DNA from: Candidatus Nomurabacteria bacterium
GTDB taxonomy: Bacteria > Patescibacteriota > Minisyncoccia > Phycocordibacterales > UBA9973
NCBI GenBank assembly: GCA_023267315.1
Contig: JAHFNN010000007.1
Span: 1 to 39,289, forward strand
Reading direction: 5' to 3'
DNA: 39,289 bases
Within the stretch, counting starts at the first letter, position 1. Every line of letters begins with the position of its first letter. The notes beneath the pieces are model-generated. The model saw nothing but the letters and a program-made list of their open reading frames with translations. It had not been told where the DNA came from and did no database searches. Shown piece by piece: positions 9,301 through 16,451 of this stretch. Made by a program: the position numbers and the translations under genes.

Positions 9301-12300
9301 ATGGTCGGGCCAGTTTCACCTGCTTCTACTCGATATAATATTTGGGCTGATTCATTACTTGGATCATTCACTACGTCAGATCGTTATTTTGGGATAAATG
9401 GAATGGGTCAATTTGATGTGTATATGGCGCAACAATCTGATCCAGAAATTACAGGGACACTTGAGTATCCAATCTTTGATATCCTAGGACAGAATAAAGA
9501 TGGTGTTATTGTTTATAAGACACCAGCATATACACTTGCGCCTAGTGGTGTTTTGCGAGGTCTTTCCACTGGACACACATTCAGATCTTCTCTGTATAAT
9601 GGTTTGTATCAAAATATAAAGACTCCTTCTACTTCATACTTTATACCAATTGCACAAGGTCCAATGATTGATACGTCTGTTTGGGGTGTAAACGCAAACA
9701 ATTCTGGAGGTATGATTTCTGCGCTGCCAGAGACGAACTCATTATATGTAAACCAAGGAAGAGGGAACGATTTCTGGGGGTACTATAATTCTCCTAGTTT
9801 CCATGATTATTCGATTCCATATACTATTAGTATTGATGGAAAGCTAACGAAAACTGGAAATATTCCATACAACACTTCGACTGGATATTATCCTTCTCTC
9901 ACCCTTGATCAAAGCACTGATCCAATCCCAAAAACACAGTCAGGTTTATATTCTGTTACTACTACTCACAACTATCAAACTCAAGGAATTCCTCTTACCG
10001 CCAAAACAACTGTTACATTTACTGTAAGTGCAACTCCACATGACGCAAATCCTCCACGATTAATCGATTTACAGATACGAGGTGGTGGATATACACAAGA
10101 GGTGATTGATAGTAATCTTGCAAATACATTAGCATTTAGTCTAGATCATGTTGCTGGTGTAACGGGATGGCCGGAAGAGACGGTTCTTACAGGAGGTTCA
10201 CTTGCCTCTGTTTCCGCTTCATACAAATCTCATACGGATTCAAATTGGACAAATCTTTCTATTGCACAAACCTCTGGTGAATATACCGCTCCAATTTCAG
10301 TAATTTCTGGTGCTGCATTGTATGATTTCAAGATTTTTGCAAAGGATCAGGATGGTAATACTTATACGTATGAGTTCAGTGTTCCGTCAGGGTCAGGTGT
10401 TTCATTACCAAGTGCCACTGATGACACCACTCCACCCTCAGCGCCAGCAAATGTTTTGGTTACCACAACAGGCACTACTGCCACTATTACTTGGGATCCA
10501 TCTACTGATACAGGTGGCTCGGGTCTTGCGGGCTATAATGTTTTCAAAAAAAATCCTGATACTTCAAGAACAAATCTAAATACTACACCGGTTACTGGAA
10601 CTTCGTATACTGTCACGGGGCTTACTCCTTCGAAGGCGTATGTTATGGGGGTAGAATCTATAGATAAAGCAGGCAATGTATCTCAGGAAGTTGTATTTTT
10701 CGCAATAACAACATCGGATACTACAGCTCCATCGGTTCCTACTAATCTTGTTTCTTCAAGTAAAACGACCTCAAGTGTCTCTCTTTCATGGTCAGCGTCG
10801 ACAGATGATGTTGGTGTAACTGGTTATGAAGTATTTAAAAATGGTCAATCGGTCGGCACAACAACTACTACCTCATTCACTGCATCAAATCTCCTTGCTG
10901 GTACTCAATATTCATTTACAGTTCGAGCACGTGATGCTGTTGGTAATTATTCTGCTCAGTCTAGTGCCTTACTTGTAACAACAAATAATGCAGCTGACAC
11001 AACCCCACCAGTAATTTCTGCCATAAGCGCCTCATCAATTACTTCAAGTGGTGCTGTAGTTAAATTTACTACAGATGAAAGTGCTAATACGGAAATATAT
11101 TATGGTACTGTGTCATCGACATATCCATTTTCACTTGTCGATAATTCAATGGCCATTTCCCACAACATTACTCTTTCGGGTCTTTCTGCAAATACAAAAT
11201 ATTATTACATTGTTAAATCAAAAGATGGAGTGGGAAATCCAAGTACTTCGTCAGAAAACTCATTCACTACACTTACTGCATCTGACACAACACTTCCTAT
11301 TGTTACCGCATTCACTATTCCTGCTACTAATGGATCATTAGTAGTTCCAATAACCACATTTACTGCAAGTGATAATATTGGTGTCACTGGATATTTGGTG
11401 AATGAATCATCAACTAAACCAACAATCGGCGCTTCTGGCTGGAGCACAACAAAACAAACAAGTTATACTTTTGTATCAGCTGGTACAAAAACAATCTATG
11501 CTTGGGTGAAAGATGCTGCAGGAAATATTTCAGCAAGTAGAAGTGCTTCTGTTACCATATCTATTACTACAAACATTCCTCCGTCAATTACTCCACTTTC
11601 TTCAGTAACCCTCTCTCTCCCAACGCACACTCTCGCACTCTCTCCAGTTGTGAGTGATGACAACTATAATGGTTCAAAAGTTACGGCAACGTGGAGTGGT
11701 ACGAACGTTGTTTTTACTCCAATAACAACAACTGGGACTGCGCCAATCACTGCTGCAACCACTGCAACTTTCCCAAGTACCGCTGGGTCGTACCCAATTA
11801 CTCTTACCGCAACAGATGGTACCTTAGTTACTACTGTAACTATGATGGTTACTATAGCCACAGCGGGTACGTGTGCATCTCCATTTTCAGATAATTTCAA
11901 TACCACAACACTCAATTCTTGTTGGAGTAAGGTTTCTGGTGGCTGGAGTATCCTAAACAATCAACTTACCAATGGGGCGACCGCGACTACTCAACTTATT
12001 ACTATCCCAACAATTGTAGGTTCAACTCAATCAGTAACTGTTACGATTACTCCAACAAATACCCAAGCTACAAAGATGGGTGTTGTTCTTCGACAGCAGG
12101 CAGGGAACTACTATATCTGTGATAAGGAATATGGTGGTTCTGCGATCTACCGTATATCTAAAGTTACAAATAATACTGCCCCTGTCTCACTTGCAACGAT
12201 TGCCTCAAATAATACTCTTGGTTCCTACACTTTCACCTGTTCAATTTCAGGGTCAACAATCACTATAACGACCCCTGTGGGCACTAAAACAATTACAGAT

Positions 12301-12390
12301 ACTTCATTCACTACTGGTGCCACTGGTCTTTATTATGCTGGTCCAGCAGTCGCGCAGAAGTATGATGATGTCAGTGTAAGTGTTCAATAA
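6373..12390 (+). CDS. Giant surface subtilisin-like protease (S8) with FN3, Ig, PKD-like and ConA-like domains
   Basis: A 2005-residue protein. The N-terminal helix (about 6-24) is followed by a QQAAAN segment near 35-40, an inhibitor-type propeptide (about 85-220, ending near VPQMDVPDVW), and a complete S8 catalytic domain with Asp240 (IIDSGVQYTHPDL), His284 (NGHGTHVAA) and Ser488 (SGTSMATPHVAG). About 800 residues of beta-rich sequence follow without a family I recognise. Then come two FN3 domains (about 1350-1445 and 1450-1540), a third FN3-like domain (1541-1636), an Ig-like domain (1637-1732), a PKD-like domain (1733-1832) and a C-terminal ConA-like jelly roll (1834-2005, starting near SDNFNTT). 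The track from GTG at 6358 adds only HYLK before the ATG at 6373, which I take as the start. It probably degrades proteins outside the cell while tethered. It is transcribed alone, between terminators. Confidence 0.92.
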   Translation: MKKTKIFLAVGVFIAVILVVVLGRIMLNQKFNGNQQAAANSAIVTSSDGRILSKEMQVGLLGVDAEYGVNSGVSLIPGKGYIEEPELSSESLGVMVVLKDDPLGKNYEQLHKNGLSKADIKSKIALKAQDIRSKHEALKSFIKQKTKKNLIGPGQKQNGALRIQEYKNALNAISFRDISYEEAKTLFAGRTDIASISRNKLVSIDLNDSVPQMDVPDVWKLYGPVGVPLDGTGTTIGIIDSGVQYTHPDLGGCYGNNNPLSTCKVVGGYDFVNHDNDPTDDNGHGTHVAATAAGNGTLITDTGTIPLPGVAPGAKIYAYKVMNNRGSGGSDDIIAGIERCTDPNQDGDLSDHLDVCSMSLGSSSGDPDDDMSIAVDNASAVGTVFTIAAGNSGPGAQTIGSPGTSRSAITVAASCKTAQIGKDGQCTTPIANFSSRGPVKWTDAGGIDQTLMKPDIAAVGHMICAAKASFVVGGSPCGPDHFAISGTSMATPHVAGAAAIVREAHPEFSAAEIKKALMDHARDLGLPGTVQGAGEVDLAGTINAISISTNEVDIQGSPVTFADPTTSLTQTFTKNVSLKNKTNAPVTATFSLVNNQAGYDMVLNDTNGKAISSAVLPANATVSFTVSVTVHHDVARTANIFSGLVKISTGPATNQKLQFSVVVTSDHRISSTITSFNYDLVAPSGDTKNESFTITNKLIDAPVTLTAKVRCCTSGSGVMTDLGGTINSQASYSFTLAKGEQKTLAMKLAIPSSLMNTNYTGYIDITSSLENFSIPITFFKGYKISIDFDAVRPTVINMKNELTGGSMAIWLPGNSQTNLYFGTNGPYDVMALWNDTTLNKWDTIVVRDSIDPAVTPRISLKKSDAVYEQKFDFRDRYNNAVVGNYMGSVLTASKGTKGFSFWASTSLSSLWTNAMPDTYTIEYAAFKNNPATVFGAAIKGVTASKTFTNSPNDLKKFIAKSFDPNIPNFSFEVGAQMVGPVSPASTRYNIWADSLLGSFTTSDRYFGINGMGQFDVYMAQQSDPEITGTLEYPIFDILGQNKDGVIVYKTPAYTLAPSGVLRGLSTGHTFRSSLYNGLYQNIKTPSTSYFIPIAQGPMIDTSVWGVNANNSGGMISALPETNSLYVNQGRGNDFWGYYNSPSFHDYSIPYTISIDGKLTKTGNIPYNTSTGYYPSLTLDQSTDPIPKTQSGLYSVTTTHNYQTQGIPLTAKTTVTFTVSATPHDANPPRLIDLQIRGGGYTQEVIDSNLANTLAFSLDHVAGVTGWPEETVLTGGSLASVSASYKSHTDSNWTNLSIAQTSGEYTAPISVISGAALYDFKIFAKDQDGNTYTYEFSVPSGSGVSLPSATDDTTPPSAPANVLVTTTGTTATITWDPSTDTGGSGLAGYNVFKKNPDTSRTNLNTTPVTGTSYTVTGLTPSKAYVMGVESIDKAGNVSQEVVFFAITTSDTTAPSVPTNLVSSSKTTSSVSLSWSASTDDVGVTGYEVFKNGQSVGTTTTTSFTASNLLAGTQYSFTVRARDAVGNYSAQSSALLVTTNNAADTTPPVISAISASSITSSGAVVKFTTDESANTEIYYGTVSSTYPFSLVDNSMAISHNITLSGLSANTKYYYIVKSKDGVGNPSTSSENSFTTLTASDTTLPIVTAFTIPATNGSLVVPITTFTASDNIGVTGYLVNESSTKPTIGASGWSTTKQTSYTFVSAGTKTIYAWVKDAAGNISASRSASVTISITTNIPPSITPLSSVTLSLPTHTLALSPVVSDDNYNGSKVTATWSGTNVVFTPITTTGTAPITAATTATFPSTAGSYPITLTATDGTLVTTVTMMVTIATAGTCASPFSDNFNTTTLNSCWSKVSGGWSILNNQLTNGATATTQLITIPTIVGSTQSVTVTITPTNTQATKMGVVLRQQAGNYYICDKEYGGSAIYRISKVTNNTAPVSLATIASNNTLGSYTFTCSISGSTITITTPVGTKTITDTSFTTGATGLYYAGPAVAQKYDDVSVSVQ

Positions 12391-12398
12391 GAGAAAAT

Positions 12399-12448
12399 AA
12401 ACCACCCAGCAAAAAACTCCCTTGAGGGAGTTTTTTGCTGGGTGGTTT
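12399..12448. terminator. Very long perfect palindrome, bidirectional terminator
   Basis: A 23-bp perfect stem (12399-12421 with 12426-12448) around the loop TTGA. The core ACTCCC/GGGAGT is flanked by A6 and T6 and then by an outer ACCACCCAGC/GCTGGGTGGT arm. It ends the giant subtilase gene. The outer arm beyond the A/T tracts is unusual for a terminator. Confidence 0.85.
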
Positions 12449-12475
12449 GCAAAAAACCAGTATATGTCATATAGT
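12447..12475 (+). promoter_or_regulatory. Promoter of fusA
   Basis: TTGCAA at 12447-12452, a 17-base spacer, and TATAGT at 12470-12475. The predicted start is near 12482. The -35 box touches the last base pairs of the upstream palindrome. Confidence 0.55.
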
Positions 12476-12481
12476 ATTGGC

Positions 12482-12504
12482 ACGACTTTCCGGAGTCGTT
12501 TTTT
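12482..12504 (+). promoter_or_regulatory. 5'-end leader hairpin with T run before fusA
   Basis: ACGACT (12482-12487), loop TTTCCG-like, AGTCGT (12494-12499), followed by T's to 12504. It begins at the predicted transcription start, leaving a leader of about 105 bases to the ATG. The leader also has the repeat TGTACTCA at 12534 and 12573. It may be an attenuator. It could also be a weak terminator from upstream. Confidence 0.45.
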
Positions 12505-12608
12505 ATTATGACGAGCGATAGATGTGTGGCAGTGTACTCACTGACAGGATATCTGAGTGATGTCGTATTAATGTACTCATTATTACTTTTAAGCAAAATA
12601 AGTTATTT

Positions 12609-14759
12609 ATGGAACGAGATTATCCACTAGAGAAAGTACGAAATATTGGAATTATTGCCCACATTGATGCGGGTAAAACTACGACCACCGAACGTGTGCT
12701 CTACTACACGGGTGTGTCACACAAGATTGGTGAAGTGCACGATGGTGAAACTACCACCGACTGGATGGAGCAGGAACGAGAACGTGGCATCACGATTACT
12801 TCAGCTGCGGTTACTTGTTTTTGGACACCAACATACGCACTCACTGATAAGACAAAAAAGAATCGCTTTAACATCATTGATACCCCTGGACACATCGACT
12901 TTACCGTCGAAGTGAAGCGCTCACTTCGCGTGCTCGACGGTGCAGTGGTTGTATTTGACGGTGTTGCAGGAGTAGAACCGCAATCTGAAACCAACTGGCG
13001 TTACGCTGATGAAGCAATGGTGCCACGTATTTGTTTCATAAACAAACTCGATCGTACCGGTGCTTCATTTGAACATTCATACAAGACGATTCTTGAACGT
13101 CTTTCAAAGAAAGCTGTTCGTATGCAGATCCCGATCGGTCTTGAAGAAAAGCATGAAGGTGTGATCGACTTACTCCGTATGAAGGCGTACTACTTCGAAG
13201 GGGACATGGGTAACAAAGTAATAGAAAAAGATATTCCGGAAGAATATAAAGCTGATGCGGAAAAATACCACAGCGAACTCATTGAAACCATTGTTTCTCA
13301 TGATGATGCAGCAATGACTGCATATCTTGATGGAAAGACTCCAGATCTTGATGCATTGAAAAAGATTCTTCGAAAAGCGGTAATCGCAAATGAAGTATTC
13401 CCAGTATTTGCAGGATCAGCGCTTAAAAATAAAGGAGTACAGCTTGTACTCGACGGTGTTGTTGACTACTTGCCAGCTCCTACAGATATTAAACCAGTGA
13501 CTGGTATCAATCCTGACAACGACCAGCCTGTATCACGAAGCGCATCTGACTCTGAACCATTTGCTGCGCTCGCGTTTAAGGTGGCGACTGATCCATTCGT
13601 AGGACAACTCATCTTCTTCCGCGTGTACTCTGGTACGCTCACTGCTGGATCATATGTATACAATCCTCGTACTCGTAATAAAGAGCGCATCGGCCGAATT
13701 CTTCGAATGCATGCAAATGATCGAGAAGAAGTGAAGAAAGTATTTGCAGGAGAAATCGCAGCAGCGGTAGGACTCAAAGATACAATTACTTCAGATACTA
13801 TCTGTGAAGAAGAAAATCCGATCGAACTTGATCGTATTGTCTTCCCTGAACCAGTTATTTCACTTCGTATTGAACCAAAGACAAAAGCTGACCAAGAAAA
13901 AATGGGTATGGCACTCAACCGTCTTGCACAAGAAGACCCAACATTCCGTGTATCAACTGATCAAGAAACAAATGAAACAATTATCGCTGGAATGGGAGAA
14001 CTCCATTTGGAAATCATTGTTGATCGTATGAAGCGTGAATTTACCGTTGAAGCAAACGTTGGTAAACCACAAGTTGCGTATCGTGAGACGATTACGGGTG
14101 AAGCTGATGCTGAAGGTAAATACATTAAGCAGTCCGGAGGACGTGGAAACTATGGTCACGTGAAGATCAAAGTGAAGCCAATGGATATGACTCTTACGAA
14201 AGAAGAAATTGAAGATCTACCAAAGAATGTTAAACGTGAAGCACACTTTGAATTTATCAATGACATCAAAGGAGGTGCGATTCCACAAGAGTATATTGCT
14301 CCATCAGAAAAAGGATTCCGTGAAGGTTTGGACCGTGGAATCTTAGCAGGATTTAAAATGGTGGATGTTTCCGTGACCCTCTGGGATGGATCATTCCATG
14401 AAGTGGACTCAAACGAAATGGCCTTCAAGATTGCTGCTTCAATGGCAATTCAAGATGCAGCACGACGTGCTCGACCTGTTATTCTTGAACCAATGATGAA
14501 GGTGGAAGTGATTACCCCTGATAAATTCATGGGAGACGTCACGGGGAACCTCTCGTCAAAGCGTGGACTTATTGAAGGAATGGAAGATCGTGGTATGAAC
14601 AAAGTCGTGAAGGCGGTGGTACCACTTTCGGAAATGTTCGGATACATGACCTCACTTCGTTCAATGACTGAAGGACGCGCAGGATTCACAATGGAATTCT
14701 TGAGATATGATATCGTGCCACAAAACGTTGCTGACGAAATCATTAAGAACAGAAAATAA
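12609..14759 (+). CDS. fusA: Elongation factor G
   Basis: A 716-residue GTPase that drives ribosomal translocation. The G1 loop AHIDAGKTTTTE begins near residue 17. The switch region contains RGITITSAA, G3 is DTPGHIDF and G4 is NKLDRTGA. Domain II carries the typical FKVATDPFVGQL segment, domain IV the loop around SGGRGNYGHVKI, and the C-terminus ends in domain V. Length and all domains are normal. The start METGERDY-like alternatives are not needed because ATG at 12609 gives the usual MERDYPLEKVRNIGIIAHID beginning. It stands alone with its own promoter and terminator, whereas in most bacteria it lies between rpsG and tuf. Confidence 0.98.
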   Translation: MERDYPLEKVRNIGIIAHIDAGKTTTTERVLYYTGVSHKIGEVHDGETTTDWMEQERERGITITSAAVTCFWTPTYALTDKTKKNRFNIIDTPGHIDFTVEVKRSLRVLDGAVVVFDGVAGVEPQSETNWRYADEAMVPRICFINKLDRTGASFEHSYKTILERLSKKAVRMQIPIGLEEKHEGVIDLLRMKAYYFEGDMGNKVIEKDIPEEYKADAEKYHSELIETIVSHDDAAMTAYLDGKTPDLDALKKILRKAVIANEVFPVFAGSALKNKGVQLVLDGVVDYLPAPTDIKPVTGINPDNDQPVSRSASDSEPFAALAFKVATDPFVGQLIFFRVYSGTLTAGSYVYNPRTRNKERIGRILRMHANDREEVKKVFAGEIAAAVGLKDTITSDTICEEENPIELDRIVFPEPVISLRIEPKTKADQEKMGMALNRLAQEDPTFRVSTDQETNETIIAGMGELHLEIIVDRMKREFTVEANVGKPQVAYRETITGEADAEGKYIKQSGGRGNYGHVKIKVKPMDMTLTKEEIEDLPKNVKREAHFEFINDIKGGAIPQEYIAPSEKGFREGLDRGILAGFKMVDVSVTLWDGSFHEVDSNEMAFKIAASMAIQDAARRARPVILEPMMKVEVITPDKFMGDVTGNLSSKRGLIEGMEDRGMNKVVKAVVPLSEMFGYMTSLRSMTEGRAGFTMEFLRYDIVPQNVADEIIKNRK

Positions 14760-14767
14760 TTATATAA

Positions 14768-14800
14768 ATAAAAATCATCCGTAAATCGGATGATTTTTAT
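14768..14800. terminator. Intrinsic terminator after fusA
   Basis: ATAAAAATCATCCG (14768-14781), loop TAAAT, and its exact complement at 14787-14800: a 14-bp perfect stem with T tract. Confidence 0.92.
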
Positions 14801-14931
14801 TTTAGTAAGATATCAGTGCTGTGTATAACTTTTTTGCAGTACTGAGAAAAAAAGACTATTGTAGTATATATAAGAATTAGTTCGAGTCGAAAGTATTTAC
14901 TACATTAAAGTTTACTAGTCATAAACAATTT

Positions 14932-15744
14932 ATGAACAAATCAAAAAGCAATTCAATTATTATCGCGCTTCTTTGCATTATTATCATTTTTCTAGTGATT
15001 TTGGTATTTGGTGGAACCAAAAACGGTATGAATGTCGCAGTTAATGCAGATGATCAGTCCGCAGCAGCAGGAGGAAAAACTCCACCACCACCAATTATAA
15101 CCAATACTTTCCCAGTTACGGTTGGTAATCCAGGTGTCGGAAGAGACATTCCGGATCAAGGGTCAATCAGTAATTATCCTAATCGAAATGGGAATAACTT
15201 ACTAGAATTCCAGTATCCTTTAGGAACACCACTGAGTAAAATAGATCTATACGTAGATTCTGCACTTTATCAATCAAGAACTTTTGGTCCTACAGATGCA
15301 GCCACTAATACGATAATGTTTCTTATTAACCATGATACGGCTGCGATAGGAAAAGGTATGCACTCAGTATATGCATTGGCGTATGCGACCGATGGAAATA
15401 TTTCACAGTCGAACACTATACACATCTATGTGAATAACACGACTCATTTCAATGGATGGAATATCTTTAATCCAAAAAATGGCGCAACAATTTCCGGTAC
15501 CTATACCCTCCGAAGCGGTGCATTCTTAGCTCAAAATTCTGGTACAGTAACGAAAGTTGAATTCTATGCTGATGGAAAATTGCTCGGTAATGGAACCGCG
15601 TATACTCTTGTGGCAGGGATATATGAATATGTTTTGGACACAACCAAACTTTCAAATGGTACGCATCAACTTATGGTAAAAGCATACGGATCAGGTGGTG
15701 ATGTTGTTACATCGCTTCCGGATACGGTTACTGTTGCAAACTAA
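14932..15744 (+). CDS. Membrane-anchored protein with Ig-like domains and a QSAAAG motif
   Basis: A 270-residue protein with one strong hydrophobic helix (about 8-28), then the motif DDQSAAAGGK at 40-49, a proline-rich turn and two beta domains. The first (about 85-165) contains IDLYVDSALY and the second (about 172-270) contains VEFYADGKLLG and KAYGSGGDVV, the pattern of bacterial Ig-like (Big_7-type) domains. The second domain resembles one in the metzincin at 23826. It has the same layout as the 267-residue protein at 5425, so the two are probably paralogues in design. The surface location is inferred from the helix. No enzyme motif is seen. A -10-like TAGTAT lies at 14862-14867. Confidence 0.72.
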   Translation: MNKSKSNSIIIALLCIIIIFLVILVFGGTKNGMNVAVNADDQSAAAGGKTPPPPIITNTFPVTVGNPGVGRDIPDQGSISNYPNRNGNNLLEFQYPLGTPLSKIDLYVDSALYQSRTFGPTDAATNTIMFLINHDTAAIGKGMHSVYALAYATDGNISQSNTIHIYVNNTTHFNGWNIFNPKNGATISGTYTLRSGAFLAQNSGTVTKVEFYADGKLLGNGTAYTLVAGIYEYVLDTTKLSNGTHQLMVKAYGSGGDVVTSLPDTVTVAN

Positions 15745-15774
15745 TCAAAGAAGATATTGTATTTGTAATACAGG

Positions 15775-15817
15775 ATATCAACAATCGCTCGGATTCATAT
15801 CCGAGCGATTCTGATAT
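15775..15817. repeat. Long inverted repeat overlapping the -10 box of the next gene
   Basis: AATCGCTCGGAT (15783-15794), spacer TCAT, ATCCGAGCGATT (15799-15810) is a perfect 12-bp inverted repeat. Outside it, ATATCA (15775-15780) pairs with TGATAT (15812-15817). No T tract follows. The right arm runs into TATAAT (15815-15820), so it may be an operator or hairpin switch for the 74-residue gene rather than a terminator. Confidence 0.6.
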
Positions 15818-15820
15818 AAT
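15815..15820 (+). promoter_or_regulatory. -10 box of the Cys/His-rich membrane protein gene
   Basis: Perfect TATAAT, 46 bases before the ATG at 15866. It overlaps the end of the inverted repeat at 15775-15817. No clear -35 box is seen; the expected position lies inside the repeat. Confidence 0.5.
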
Positions 15821-15865
15821 AACTATGCATTACATTGGTCGAAAAAATAATTTCAAATTATAACT

Positions 15866-16090
15866 ATGGAAAATCAACAAATGAATGTCTGTGCTTCAGG
15901 TAACTGTGGATGCACTCACCATCACATCCTGCCAATCTTCATGATCTTGATTGGTGCAACATTCCTATTGGGAGCATGTAAGGCGATTGATCCAGTGATG
16001 GTAAGTTATATCTGGCCATTCCTTCTTATCGTTGGCGGTATCGCTAAAATGTTTTCACACGGATGCGGTTGTGGTGAAAAGAAAAATTAA
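15866..16090 (+). CDS. Small two-helix membrane protein with Cys/His-rich ends
   Basis: A 74-residue protein. The N-terminus carries CASGNCGCTHHH (residues 9-20). Two hydrophobic helices follow (about 21-38 and 46-63), the second being YIWPFLLIVGGIAKMF, which resembles the WP-LLI-GG pattern of LiaF/LiaI-type transmembrane proteins. The C-terminus is HGCGCGEKKN. The clustered Cys and His at both ends, probably on the same side of the membrane, suggest metal or redox binding. The family is not known to me. It has its own promoter and terminator. The large inverted repeat at its promoter suggests regulated expression. Confidence 0.7.
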   Translation: MENQQMNVCASGNCGCTHHHILPIFMILIGATFLLGACKAIDPVMVSYIWPFLLIVGGIAKMFSHGCGCGEKKN

Positions 16091-16110
16091 GTTCTGTTTT
16101 TGTCTACTAA

Positions 16111-16140
16111 AAAACACCCCACTTTATCGGGGGTGTTTTT
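16111..16140 (+). terminator. Intrinsic terminator
   Basis: AACACCCC (16113-16120) pairs with GGGGTGTT (16130-16137), followed by T's. It ends the 74-residue gene. Confidence 0.88.
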
Positions 16141-16212
16141 ACATAGATGGCTGTTTACTAAATATGATCATTCGTTTACAATTGATGTATTATAAACAAT
16201 CTAATTTTTTTT

Positions 16213-16365
16213 ATGCAAAATAACAACTTTTTCTCAAAGCATTCCAATTTACCAATTCTTCTCTTAGTGCTCTTGGTTGTCATCGGTCTCTCAATCAGTA
16301 TTATGGTGACGATCCAAGCTGACGCTGGAGTGCCTTCAACAACAGCGTCTGCTGGGCAGTACTAA
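16213..16365 (+). CDS. 50-residue membrane microprotein
   Basis: ATG at 16213 opens a 50-codon frame ending TAA at 16363-16365. It reads MQNNNFFSKHSNLP, a strong hydrophobic helix (about residues 14-33), and the tail IQADAGVPSTTASAGQY. It is preceded by an intergenic gap with T-rich bases up to the ATG and followed 28 bases later by a terminator, so it looks like a free-standing gene. The helix plus a small-residue tail resembles the anchor and juxtamembrane segment of the Ig proteins at 5425 and 14932 without their extracellular domains. The function is unknown. A chance frame is possible, but the codon pattern and position support a real gene. Confidence 0.6.
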   Translation: MQNNNFFSKHSNLPILLLVLLVVIGLSISIMVTIQADAGVPSTTASAGQY

Positions 16366-16393
16366 ATATCTCGTCAGCGTCATTTTGAAATAT

Positions 16394-16426
16394 AAAAAGG
16401 CATCCCGCGGAAGCGTGATGCCTTTT
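16394..16426. terminator. Bidirectional terminator with GGAA loop
   Basis: AAAAAGGCATC and GATGCCTTTT pair, then a C/T mismatch, then CGC/GCG closing a GGAA tetraloop. It lies between the microprotein gene and the convergent purD. Confidence 0.85.
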
Positions 16427-16451
16427 ACTGTATTTAATTAAAATCAAATCA

